Positions 18,282 through 26,042 of a stretch of 64,000 nt of DNA are shown here, one piece after another (the stretch's first letter is position 1; the number at the start of each line of letters is the position of its first letter). The position numbers were made by a program, and so were the translations under genes. Below the pieces are notes generated by a model. It had not been told where the DNA came from. It searched no databases and was given only the letters and a program-made list of their open reading frames with translations. This DNA comes from Lewinella sp. 4G2 (lineage in GTDB: Bacteria > Bacteroidota > Bacteroidia > Chitinophagales > Saprospiraceae). Location: contig NZ_LVWJ02000014.1 of assembly GCF_001625015.1 (NCBI RefSeq), forward strand, positions 3,534,001 to 3,598,000, in the 5' to 3' direction.

Positions 18282-18974
18282 TTAGGGAGTTAGCAGAAAG
18301 GTGCCGCCATTTTTAAGGGCTTCAGCGTAGCGTTCGGGGTGGAAGCGGTAGTACCAGGCGCCCCGCTTGGAGTCGCTGAAGTCTTTCTCTTCGAGCCGTT
18401 CGATGAAATCCATCTTCTTGATGCGGCGGCGAAAATTTCCCGCGTCGATGGGGCGATCAAAAATGGCCTCGTACAGCTTTTGCAGTTGGGAAAGCGTAAA
18501 GCGTTCCGGCAACAACTCGAACCCAATGGGTTGATGCGTCGCCTGGTAGCGAAGGCGGGCAAGAGCGGTCGTGACCATCGCATTGTGGTCAAAGATCAAT
18601 TTTGGTACCTCGCGCAAGGGCACCCAGTGCGCAGCGTAGCGATCGGAAAGTTGCCGGCTGACTACCGTTTGGTTCACGAGGGAATAATAGCCGACCGAGA
18701 TCGTCCGCTCCACCGGGTCGCGATCCACTGACCCGAAAACGTGGAACTGCTCGAGGTACACCTGCTGCAAACCAGTCAGTTCTTCGAGCACCCGGCTGGC
18801 CGCTGCATCCAGTGATTCACCGGCACGCAGAAAGCCTCCCATCAGGGACCACCGCCCACTCGCTGGCTCGAAATTTCTTTTGATCAACAGCAGATTCAGG
18901 GCTCCGGCGTCGAAGCCGAAAATGATCGAATCGAGCGCCACCAGCAGCCGATCTTGTTGAGAATAAGGACTCAT
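18282..18974 (-). CDS. araR: Nudix-domain transcriptional regulator of arabinose genes (AraR/NrtR type)
   Basis: A 230-residue protein with an N-terminal Nudix fold (box at about residues 46-68: GGFLRAGESLDAAASRVLEE) and a C-terminal winged-helix domain (ERFTLSQLQKLYEAIFD, NFRRRIKKMDFIER, RGAWYYRF). This is the NrtR/AraR arrangement, in which the Nudix part senses a metabolite and the wHTH binds DNA. The Nudix box reads R-V-L-E-E where hydrolases have R-E-U-x-E-E, so one catalytic Glu is missing. That fits a ligand sensor rather than an enzyme. As first gene of the araBDA operon it should repress its own promoter through the palindrome 16 bp upstream. The assignment to arabinose rests on context. 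Confidence 0.88.
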   Translation of the reverse strand: MSPYSQQDRLLVALDSIIFGFDAGALNLLLIKRNFEPASGRWSLMGGFLRAGESLDAAASRVLEELTGLQQVYLEQFHVFGSVDRDPVERTISVGYYSLVNQTVVSRQLSDRYAAHWVPLREVPKLIFDHNAMVTTALARLRYQATHQPIGFELLPERFTLSQLQKLYEAIFDRPIDAGNFRRRIKKMDFIERLEEKDFSDSKRGAWYYRFHPERYAEALKNGGTFLLTP

Positions 18975-18979
18975 TGAGC

Positions 18980-19010
18980 CAAAGGTAGTTTTTAATTGTC
19001 ATACTGACAA
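18980..19010 (-). promoter_or_regulatory. Promoter of the araR-araBDA operon
   Basis: On the minus strand, TTG (19008-19010), a 20-nt spacer and TACCTTTG (18980-18987) match the Bacteroidota promoter pattern TTTG ... TAnnTTTG. The -7 element lies only 5 nt before the ATG, so the transcript would be leaderless or nearly so. Confidence 0.65.
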
Positions 19011-19016
19011 TTAAAA
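18990..19016. promoter_or_regulatory. Perfect palindromic operator overlapping the araR promoter
   Basis: Arms TTTTAATTGTCA (18990-19001) and TGACAATTAAAA (19005-19016) are exact inverted copies around TAC. The site fills the space between the -33 and -7 elements, the expected place for a repressor. The encoded Nudix/wHTH protein is the likely ligand. No second copy was found in the window. Confidence 0.8.
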
Positions 19017-19179
19017 TTATTACACCGGTCTTTGGCTGAGTTTAATGCGGAGAACTAGCGCTGGAATGAGTGGGACTACTCTCTCGGACTGAAATGAATC
19101 ACCCCTAGTCTTTAATCAGAATTCCTTCAAGGCAGTGTGACCGCATGAACTATTGAACCATTTACCTACACGAAAAAGG

Positions 19180-19438
19180 GGGATCCGAGTTTACCAATAC
19201 CGACCCGACCGTGGGTGGATCCCGTGGCGGTGGTGGAGGAGGGGCTACGGGAGTCCTTATTCAGCGACCAGGCGAAGTCGAACACAGCGCCTTGATGGTC
19301 AGTGGAGGTGGATCCCGCACCATGGCCCTGCAGTTATTTGGAGTGCGCTTTACCTCTGTGAAAGGCATAAATCCACAAACTGGTACAGCTGGCGCAGCGG
19401 GCGGGGGCAGGGTTTTTGGGCGAGTAATGAGTACGTAG
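19180..19438 (+). other. Gly-rich open frame of uncertain status in a 590-bp gap
   Basis: Between the regulator start (18974) and the pirin gene (19563) there is no recognisable gene. One plus frame is open here with GGSRGGGGGGATG, ALMVSGGGSRTMALQLFGVRF and GTAGAAGGGRVFGR, lacking a convincing start or ribosome site. It could be a small gene, a decayed fragment or G-rich noncoding DNA. The stretch 19440-19562 holds nothing I can name except a short TAGCCCCTACCCTAC like the one after 8834. Confidence 0.2.
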
Positions 19439-19562
19439 CCCCTACCCTACTACTAGTAAATAGCCTTTACCCAAATTTCTAATTAGATAGGCAACATCGC
19501 CCACAGCAACTCAACCTTTCAAATCCTTATTTCATTGTACCTACACACAAGTACACCTACCT

Positions 19563-20438
19563 ATGGACCGCAAGAAATTCCTCCGCAATTCCCTCCTCGG
19601 CGCCGCCGGCGTAATTGCTGCGGGTAAGGTCAAGGCAACCGACCAACCACAGTCTACCTACGATCGCTTGCTGGAGGACGTCGGCTTCAACCACCTACCC
19701 AACGAAGAGGTCAAGTCCGGCAAACACGTTCTGCACCGGGCGGCAACGCGGGGGCACGCCAACCACGGCTGGCTCGATAGCCACCACACCTTTAGTTTCG
19801 CGAACTACCGCAACCCGGAGCGGATGCACTTTGGAGTTTTGCGCGTTTTGAACGACGATGTAGTTGCCGGTGGCCGAGGCTTCGGCACCCACCCGCACGA
19901 CAATATGGAGATCATTTCCATTCCACTCGAGGGTGATCTGCAGCACAAAGACAGTATGGGTAACGTGGCTACCATCCGCCAAGGCGACGTCCAGGTGATG
20001 AGCGCAGGCACGGGGATTCGCCACAGCGAGTTCAATGCGGACCCGGCTGCGCCCGTGAAGTTCCTCCAAATTTGGCTCTTCCCTAATCGGCGGCAGGTTG
20101 AACCACGCTACGACCAGATTACGCTGGAGCCCGGTAGCACTACTGGCCAACTGCGTCAAATCTTGTCGCCCACTAAGGACGTTGAAGGGGTGTGGATTCA
20201 CCAGAATGCCTGGTTCCACCTGGGCGATTTAACCTCCGGTCAACGGTTCACCCACCAACTGAAATCACCAGCCACTAATGGCGTGTACGCCTTCATCCTA
20301 TCCGGCGAGTTCACCATTGATGGGCAGGACCTTGGGCCGCGCGATGGGTACGGCCTCTGGGATACCGCCTCTTTCGATCTACAGGTCAAATCTGCTGGTC
20401 GGATCCTGTTGATGGAAGTCCCCATGCAGCTGGGCTAG
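19563..20438 (+). CDS. Pirin family protein with N-terminal export signal
   Basis: A 291-residue bicupin. The pirin metal site is visible: the His-x-His of FGTHPHDNMEI and the His-x-Glu of TGIRHSEFN, with YRNPERMHFGVLRVLNDD before them. Pirins are Fe-binding cupins, some with quercetin dioxygenase activity; the substrate here is unknown. The first 25 residues (MDRKKFLRNSLLGAAGVIAAG) resemble a twin-arginine signal, though with R-K in place of R-R, suggesting export in contrast to the usual cytoplasmic location. The gene is alone on the plus strand and convergent with acs. Confidence 0.92.
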   Translation: MDRKKFLRNSLLGAAGVIAAGKVKATDQPQSTYDRLLEDVGFNHLPNEEVKSGKHVLHRAATRGHANHGWLDSHHTFSFANYRNPERMHFGVLRVLNDDVVAGGRGFGTHPHDNMEIISIPLEGDLQHKDSMGNVATIRQGDVQVMSAGTGIRHSEFNADPAAPVKFLQIWLFPNRRQVEPRYDQITLEPGSTTGQLRQILSPTKDVEGVWIHQNAWFHLGDLTSGQRFTHQLKSPATNGVYAFILSGEFTIDGQDLGPRDGYGLWDTASFDLQVKSAGRILLMEVPMQLG

Positions 20439-20471
20439 TTCATCCAGCTATTCGTACCACGTTGGTGCGTC

Positions 20472-20543
20472 ACCCACTTCCCTCGCACCTGGGGCAGCGC
20501 CCGCATCCAGATTTTGCGCTGCCGCAGGTGCCAAGAAATGGGT
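20472..20543. repeat. Inverted pair of dispersed repeats (C1 and C2) between convergent genes
   Basis: A left copy (20472-20500, reverse) and a right copy (20516-20543, forward) of the dispersed repeat face each other over a 15-bp spacer. The arms are near-perfect complements over about 28 bp. The core GCGCTGCCGCAGGTGC is exact in the right arm. A transcript from either side would form a long hairpin, so it may act as a bidirectional terminator between the pirin gene and acs. Confidence 0.75.
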
Positions 20544-20596
20544 TAAGGTGACCTTGAATTTAATTGGAGGGCTGATTTCCAAGAGCTCTCAGCTAA

Positions 20597-22510
20597 TCAA
20601 TCGGTAAGCGCCTCATCCATGATCTGTTGGACGACTTCGGGATTGAGCAGCGTACTGATGTCGCCGAGATTTGAGGTGTCCTTCCCCGCGATCTTCCGGA
20701 GGATGCGCCGCATGATCTTCCCACTCCGTGTCTTCGGAAGGCCGGGCGTGAACTGGATCTTTTGCAGTTTAGCGATGGGGCCGATACGGTCGGTGATGAG
20801 CTGATTGATCTCGTTGCGAAGATTACCGTGGTCACGGCCTTCCCCGGTTTCCTTCAGCGTGATGTAACCGTAAAGCGCGTTGCCCTTGATGTCGTGCGGA
20901 TACCCGACGATGGCGCTTTCCGCAACCGCCGGGTGCTCGTTGATGGCGTCTTCAATGGGTGCCGTACCGAGGTTGTGGCCGCTAACGATAATAACGTCAT
21001 CCACCCGGCCCGTGATGCGGTAGTAGCCGACGGCATCGCGGAGTGCTCCGTCACCGGTAAAGTAGGTTCCCGGGTACGCGGAGAAGTAGGTGTCGCGGTA
21101 GCGATCGTGGTTACCGTAGATCGTCCGCGCGATGGACGGCCACGGAAACTTGATGGCCAAACGTCCCTCCACGCTATTGCCTTGGATCTCCTTCCCCTGC
21201 TCATCCATCAGTACCGGTTGGATGCCAGGTAAAGGCAGGGTTGCAAAAGTGGGGATCGTAGGCGTAGAGTAAGGGATTGGACTGATCATAATGCCCCCCG
21301 TTTCGGTTTGCCACCAGGTATCGACGATGGGGCTTTTCTTTTTGCCGACGTTATCGTTGTACCAGTGCCAAGCTTCCTCGTTGATGGGTTCCCCGACAGT
21401 ACCCAGGACCTTCAAACTACTGAGGTCGTGGCCGTTAACGTACTCGAGATTCTCTTTCGCTAAAGCACGAATGGCGGTAGGCGCCGTGTAAAACTGATTA
21501 ACCTTATGTTTTTCGACGATCTCCCAAAACCGGCCATAGTCCGGGTAGGAAGGTACTCCCTCAAACATGACCGTCGTCGCCCCGTTGGCCAGGGGACCGT
21601 AGACGATGTAACTGTGCCCGGTGATCCAGCCAATATCAGCGGTACACCAGTACACATCGTCCTCGCGGTACTGGAAGACATTTTTAAAGGTATAGGCCGA
21701 ATAGACCATATAACCACCGGTGGTGTGGACCATCCCCTTCGGCTTACCCGTAGATCCGGAGGTGTAGAGGATGAACAGCGGGTCTTCGGCGTCAACAATG
21801 GTTGCATCGCGACGAGAGTCAGCGGCTTCAAGCAATGGGGCAACCCACTTATCGCGACCTTCCTTCATCGTGACCTGGCCACCAGTTCGTTTGACTACCA
21901 GCGATGTCTCGACACCGGGGCATTCTTCTAGCGCCTCGTCGACGATCTTCTTCAGGTCAATGGTCTTCTTCCCCCGGTAAGACCCATCGGAGCAAATGAC
22001 GAGTTTACAGTCGCAATCGTTGATGCGGGTTGCCAATGCCGTGGCACTGAAGCCGGCGAAGACAACGGAATGCACCGCTCCCAGTCTTGCACAGGCAAGT
22101 ACGGATACGGCGAGCTCCGGAATCATGGGAAGGTAAATACATACCCGATCGCCCTTTCCAACTCCCTGATCGGACAGGACGTTGGCAAAACGGCATACCC
22201 GCTCGTAGAGATCGCGGTAAGTGATGTGTTCCGCCGCCTCAGTTGGATCGTTGGGTTCGAACAGAATGGCGGTCTTGTCTCCCCGGGTGGCTACGTGGCG
22301 GTCGATGCAATTCTCCGTGATGTTCAGTCGCGCCCCTTCAAACCACTTGATCTCCGGCTTGCTGAAATCCCACGACAACACTTTGTCCCACCGCTTCCGC
22401 CACAGGAAATGCTCTTCGGCAATCTCTTCCCAAAAGCTTTCCGGATTCCGAACGGACTTGCGGTAAACTTGCCAGTATTCTTCGAGGTGCTTGATGTGGT
22501 AGTTACTCAT
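20597..22510 (-). CDS. acs: Acetyl-CoA synthetase
   Basis: Makes acetyl-CoA from acetate, ATP and CoA through acetyl-AMP (EC 6.2.1.1). A 637-residue protein of usual length. Seen: the AMP-binding loop ILYTSGSTGKPKGMVHTTGG, the Acs-type YWCTADIGWITGHSY, DTWWQTETGG, and the C-terminal PKTRSGKIMRRILRK carrying the catalytic lysine normally controlled by acetylation. The symporter genes at 23836-25955 suggest a shared acetate-uptake role. An unusual 14-bp tandem array begins about 10 bp upstream of its start. Confidence 0.98.
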   Translation of the reverse strand: MSNYHIKHLEEYWQVYRKSVRNPESFWEEIAEEHFLWRKRWDKVLSWDFSKPEIKWFEGARLNITENCIDRHVATRGDKTAILFEPNDPTEAAEHITYRDLYERVCRFANVLSDQGVGKGDRVCIYLPMIPELAVSVLACARLGAVHSVVFAGFSATALATRINDCDCKLVICSDGSYRGKKTIDLKKIVDEALEECPGVETSLVVKRTGGQVTMKEGRDKWVAPLLEAADSRRDATIVDAEDPLFILYTSGSTGKPKGMVHTTGGYMVYSAYTFKNVFQYREDDVYWCTADIGWITGHSYIVYGPLANGATTVMFEGVPSYPDYGRFWEIVEKHKVNQFYTAPTAIRALAKENLEYVNGHDLSSLKVLGTVGEPINEEAWHWYNDNVGKKKSPIVDTWWQTETGGIMISPIPYSTPTIPTFATLPLPGIQPVLMDEQGKEIQGNSVEGRLAIKFPWPSIARTIYGNHDRYRDTYFSAYPGTYFTGDGALRDAVGYYRITGRVDDVIIVSGHNLGTAPIEDAINEHPAVAESAIVGYPHDIKGNALYGYITLKETGEGRDHGNLRNEINQLITDRIGPIAKLQKIQFTPGLPKTRSGKIMRRILRKIAGKDTSNLGDISTLLNPEVVQQIMDEALTD

Positions 22511-22520
22511 GTTTAGTTTT

Positions 22521-22612
22521 TAGTTTCTAGTAGGTAGTTTCTAGTGTTGAGTTTCTAGTAGGTAGTTTCTAGTGTTGAGTTTCTAATAGGTAGTTTCTAG
22601 TGGGTAGTTGCT
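22521..22612 (+). repeat. Tandem array of a 14-bp unit
   Basis: Six consecutive copies of GTTTCTAGTrkkkA, alternating GTTTCTAGTAGGTA and GTTTCTAGTGTTGA, so the higher-order period is 28 bp. It lies immediately upstream of acs, where a promoter would be expected. The same motif recurs at 23230 and, inverted, at 23795. There are no spacers, so it is not a CRISPR array. Confidence 0.85.
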
Positions 22613-22649
22613 CGATGTGCAAAATACGGAGGGGAGCTCGGTGCAATGA

Positions 22650-23159
22650 TCAGTCTCTAGAAAAGTAACCGCCTCCAGCGATGACAATGCCAAGAAGGAT
22701 AATGAACCAGCGGGCACCTTGGGCGGATTCGTTATAATTTTCTACGTAATCCTCGTGCCTGAGTAGTACTCCTCGTTCACTGCGGATATCATAGAATGTG
22801 ATTGATGCATCCTTGCTATTAACTCTGGAGGTATCCGATTTTTCAATGGCTAGTGATACTTGATCACCCTGTCGTAATCGCTTAAACCGCTGCTCGAAAC
22901 CATCTCTCAGGATACCTTTGGGAAGCTTGAATTCAGCAACGTATTTATCCAATCGCAGCCTTAGGTCTTCATCGCGCCTGGGATAGGTTAAGAATTCGGG
23001 ATCTTCCGAAAGTTTCCCTGCCACTCGTACCGTATCGACCTCCTTCATATCTATCCCCCGTGGCCACACGGACAGGATGATAGCCGCTAGCACTATGACG
23101 GTGCCCAGCCCGATCCTGACGTAGTTACCCAGGCGAAGTGGACGGTTTTGGTATCCCAA
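22650..23159 (-). CDS. Membrane protein of unknown function
   Basis: A 169-residue protein I do not recognise. It has one hydrophobic helix near the N-terminus (IGLGTVIVLAAIILSVWP, about residues 16-33) and one at the C-terminus (FIILLGIVIAGGGYF). Between them is a charged domain of about 110 residues (ADSITFYDI-like beta strands, many Arg/Lys/Asp). The layout suggests a protein anchored at both ends with its loop on one side of the inner membrane. It stands alone between repeat arrays. Confidence 0.6.
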   Translation of the reverse strand: MGYQNRPLRLGNYVRIGLGTVIVLAAIILSVWPRGIDMKEVDTVRVAGKLSEDPEFLTYPRRDEDLRLRLDKYVAEFKLPKGILRDGFEQRFKRLRQGDQVSLAIEKSDTSRVNSKDASITFYDIRSERGVLLRHEDYVENYNESAQGARWFIILLGIVIAGGGYFSRD

Positions 23160-23229
23160 GGGATGAAACTCTAATTTTACTTTTTCTGGCCTGCTTGGAC
23201 TGCTTGTGGTCTCAGAATTTTCTATCTGT

Positions 23230-23255
23230 TAGTTTCTAGTGGGTAGTTTCTAGTG
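23230..23255 (+). repeat. Left inverted repeat flanking the four-helix-bundle gene
   Basis: A 26-bp sequence (two 14-bp-type units, TAGTTTCTAGTGGG plus TAGTTTCTAGTG). It matches the reverse complement of 23795-23820 at 23 of 26 positions by hand count. Confidence 0.75.
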
Positions 23256-23286
23256 TTCATGCTGAACATTGTTCGTGCGCCACTCA

Positions 23287-23685
23287 CTATTCTCTGTACT
23301 TACAGAATTTTTCAGGCGCTTTGATCATTGCTTGCAAAAGGCGAAGAATTTCTTCAATCAGTACTTCTGCAGCAAGGTACTGTTGATTGTCAATGTAGTT
23401 AAACCGTCGGGCGAAACGCAGCCAGGTTACGGTTTCGTTTGCTTCTCCGAGCGAATCCGTGACCTTGGAAATGAAGTGCTTTGGGTAGCGTCGCTTTCCG
23501 TAAGCCTCCGCCAAATTAGCGCAGACTGACCGGGAGGATCGCCGAACTTGATCAGTCAGACTATACTGTTCCTCTTTTGGAAATGCTTGTGATAGGTCTT
23601 GAATCATCACTGCCAAATCCTCCCCTTTACTGTAAGCGAGTAGCTTGGTAAATCCTCTAATTGCCATAGTCTTGTTTTGCTGCAA
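23287..23685 (-). CDS. Four-helix-bundle protein (23S rRNA intervening-sequence protein family)
   Basis: A 132-residue helical protein with the family pattern: LTDQVRRSSRSVCANLAEAYGKRR, then SLGEANETVTWL and YLAAEVLIEEILRLLQAMI. Members form pentameric four-helix bundles and are related to the accessory protein of diversity-generating retroelements. Their cellular function is poorly known, and no reverse transcriptase is present here. The gene is enclosed by 26-bp inverted repeats at 23230 and 23795, giving a 591-bp unit. The ATG at 23685 is used; another ATG lies 6 codons in. Confidence 0.9.
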   Translation of the reverse strand: MQQNKTMAIRGFTKLLAYSKGEDLAVMIQDLSQAFPKEEQYSLTDQVRRSSRSVCANLAEAYGKRRYPKHFISKVTDSLGEANETVTWLRFARRFNYIDNQQYLAAEVLIEEILRLLQAMIKAPEKFCKYRE

Positions 23686-23794
23686 AGCTCATCTAAGGAA
23701 TAGTGATTAATCGTCCTTTATGCATCTACTTGCGTTTAAATACGGGTATAGTTATTTAGTCGATACGTTTGAGAAGCTAGTAAAAGGACCAGTT

Positions 23795-23820
23795 CACCAG
23801 TAACTACCCACTAGCAACTA
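23795..23820 (-). repeat. Right inverted repeat flanking the four-helix-bundle gene
   Basis: The reverse complement matches 23230-23255 at 23 of 26 positions. It lies between the four-helix-bundle gene start and the symporter stop at 23836. Confidence 0.75.
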
Positions 23821-23835
23821 GAAACTAGAAACCGA

Positions 23836-25614
23836 CTAATGCGTCGCCTCCCCCGCCCCACTAGGAATACGAATATTCTCCACAATCTCCTGTACCTCCA
23901 ATGGCGGCGGAGCCGTGAAGTAACAGACCATCAAACTAACGACGAAGTTGATCAGCATGGCAATGGTGCCGAAACCCTCCGGGCTGATACCGAACCACCA
24001 TTCACTGCTTGGAGGCAGCACCTCGTCGAACCAACCCAGTTTGTACTTGATCATGTACAGAAGCATAGCGATGATGCCTACGACCATTCCACTAATGGCA
24101 CCCTCTTTATTCATCCGCTTATAGAAGATGCCCAGGATGATAGCCGGGAAGAAGGAAGCTGCGGCTAGTCCGAAAGCCAAAGCGACTACGGCGGCAACGA
24201 AGCCGGGCGGATTGATGCCGAAGTAGCCCGCCACGCAAACGGCAGCGACGGCGCTCAGGCGAGCGGCAATCAATTCCCCCCGCTCAGTGATGTTTGGGTT
24301 GACGACCTTTTTGATGAGATCGTGAGATACGGAGGCGGAAATCACCAGGAGCAAACCGGCGGCCGTTGAGAGCGCAGCGGCAAGAGCTCCCGCGGCAACA
24401 AGGGCAATAACCCAATCCGGCAAGTTGGCGATCTCGGGGTTGGCCAGGACCATGATGTCGCGGTCGACGTACAGTTCGTTAGCGGTAGCCGGATTAGCGT
24501 TCGTGGTGACTCGTGCCCCGTTGGCAGCCCGGACTTCTCCGTCATAGGCCGGCTTCCCAACGAAAGCGGAACCGGGGCCATACTGGACGATTCCGTCGTT
24601 ATTTTTATCCGTCCAGGCGATGAGGCCGATGCCTTCGTAATTCTTCAGCCAGGCGGGTTGCTCCGTGTAGGCCTTGCCCGCCACGCTGTCGATCATATTC
24701 GTTTTGGCGAATACGGCGATGGCCGGCGCTGCCGTGTAGAGGATGGCGATCAGCAGCAGTGCGTATCCGGCACTCTTACGGGCATCCTTCACCCTTTTAA
24801 CCGTAAAGAAGCGGACGATCACGTGCGGCAAACCCGCCGTACCAACCATAAGGGCCAAGGTGATGGCGAAAACATCCATCGTTGATTTAGATCCATCGGT
24901 GTAGGCACTGAAACCAAGTTGAGTACTCAGGCCGTCCAGTTTATCCAGCAGGAAAGTGCCGGAGCCATCCGCGAGGGTACTACCCATCCCCAACTGTGGA
25001 ATTGGGTTGCCCGTCATCTGTAAGGAGATAAAGATGGCCGGCACCATGAAGGCAAAAATGAGGACGCAGTACTGAGCTACCTGCGTGTAGGTGATTCCCT
25101 TCATGCCCCCAAGGACAGCGTAAAAAAGTACGATGATCATGCCGATGATGACTCCGGTATTGATGTCGACCTCCAGGAAGCGGGAAAACACCAGGCCTAC
25201 CCCCCGCATCTGCCCGGCTACGTAGGTGAAGGAAACCAGCAGGGCACAAAAGACGGCGACCAGTCGGGCGGTATTCGAGTAGTACCTGTCCCCAATGAAA
25301 TCGGGTACGGTGAATTTGCCGAACTTCCTCAGGTATGGGGCGAGTAGGAGAGCCAGCAGAACGTAGCCCCCCGTCCAACCCATCAGGTAGACGGAACCAT
25401 CGTAGCCGGAGAAAGCGATGATGCCCGCCATGGAGAGGAAGGAGGCGGCGCTCATCCAGTCCGCGGCGGTTGCCATTCCGTTGGCCAGGGGAGATACGCC
25501 ACCGCCAGCTACGTAGAACTCCTTGGTGGAACCGGCCCTTGACCAGATAGCAATCCCGATGTACAGGGTGAAGGTGAGCCCGACCAGTAGGTAGGTCCAG
25601 GTTTGAACGTTCAT
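23836..25614 (-). CDS. Sodium:solute symporter, large subunit (acetate/carboxylate type)
   Basis: A 592-residue inner-membrane protein with about 13 hydrophobic helices and the SSS family pattern: WSRAGSTKEFYVAGGGVSPL, GMATAADWMSAASFLSMAG, FTVPDFIGDRYY and a late GALAAALSTAAGLLLVISAS. It belongs to the subgroup that pairs with a small DUF4212 subunit, encoded directly upstream. That subgroup is predicted to move acetate, lactate or similar carboxylates with Na+. A hydrophilic insertion (AWTDKNNDGIVQYGPGSAF region, about residues 310-380) is typical of this subgroup. Closeness to acs supports acetate (inference). Confidence 0.93.
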   Translation of the reverse strand: MNVQTWTYLLVGLTFTLYIGIAIWSRAGSTKEFYVAGGGVSPLANGMATAADWMSAASFLSMAGIIAFSGYDGSVYLMGWTGGYVLLALLLAPYLRKFGKFTVPDFIGDRYYSNTARLVAVFCALLVSFTYVAGQMRGVGLVFSRFLEVDINTGVIIGMIIVLFYAVLGGMKGITYTQVAQYCVLIFAFMVPAIFISLQMTGNPIPQLGMGSTLADGSGTFLLDKLDGLSTQLGFSAYTDGSKSTMDVFAITLALMVGTAGLPHVIVRFFTVKRVKDARKSAGYALLLIAILYTAAPAIAVFAKTNMIDSVAGKAYTEQPAWLKNYEGIGLIAWTDKNNDGIVQYGPGSAFVGKPAYDGEVRAANGARVTTNANPATANELYVDRDIMVLANPEIANLPDWVIALVAAGALAAALSTAAGLLLVISASVSHDLIKKVVNPNITERGELIAARLSAVAAVCVAGYFGINPPGFVAAVVALAFGLAAASFFPAIILGIFYKRMNKEGAISGMVVGIIAMLLYMIKYKLGWFDEVLPPSSEWWFGISPEGFGTIAMLINFVVSLMVCYFTAPPPLEVQEIVENIRIPSGAGEATH

Positions 25615-25688
25615 GAGCTTAAATTGAGGTGGGTCCGGACGGTAATGGGGAGATCAAATTCAGGAATAACACTTTACGTAAAGCTGTA

Positions 25689-25955
25689 TCACCCTTCGTC
25701 GTAGCCGTACTTCTTATCCAACTTATTCATGAGCCGGACGTACACGAAAATGAGTACTACGAATACGTAGATCGATCCCTGCTGCGCGAACCAAAATCCA
25801 AGTTTAAAGCCTCCGAGTCTGAAGCCGTCCAGCTGTTCTTTAAAGAGTATTCCCGCACCGTAGGAGACGAGGAACCAGATCACCAGCAGGATTGTCAGGT
25901 AGCGGAGGTTTTCCTTCCAGTACGCCGTAGCGTTTTGGTCTTTGGGGGTAGGCAT
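25689..25955 (-). CDS. Sodium:solute symporter small subunit (DUF4212)
   Basis: An 88-residue protein with two membrane helices (LTILLVIWFLVSYGAGILF and IYVFVVLIFVYVRLM) and the family motif AYWKENLRYL at the N-terminus. It is the partner of the large symporter subunit 74 bp downstream. The ATG at 25955 (MPTPKDQNATAYW) is preferred over one at 26015, which would add 20 residues without family likeness. The upstream region holds AATTGGGTAAGT (26043-26054 on the minus strand), a motif also found before two other genes. Confidence 0.92.
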   Translation of the reverse strand: MPTPKDQNATAYWKENLRYLTILLVIWFLVSYGAGILFKEQLDGFRLGGFKLGFWFAQQGSIYVFVVLIFVYVRLMNKLDKKYGYDEG

Positions 25956-26042
25956 GTGGGTGGTCGACTTAAAGCGAAAGTGAAAACATCGTGGCTGGTG
26001 CGACGGTATTTTCACCGTAACGCAGCCTCATTACGAAGGTGA

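Noticed and set aside
22521-22612. Possible CRISPR array
   Set aside because: The units are 14 bp and contiguous without unique spacers, and no cas gene is in the window.
23287-23685. Diversity-generating retroelement accessory gene (avd)
   Set aside because: The fold is related, but no reverse transcriptase, template repeat or variable repeat is visible nearby.
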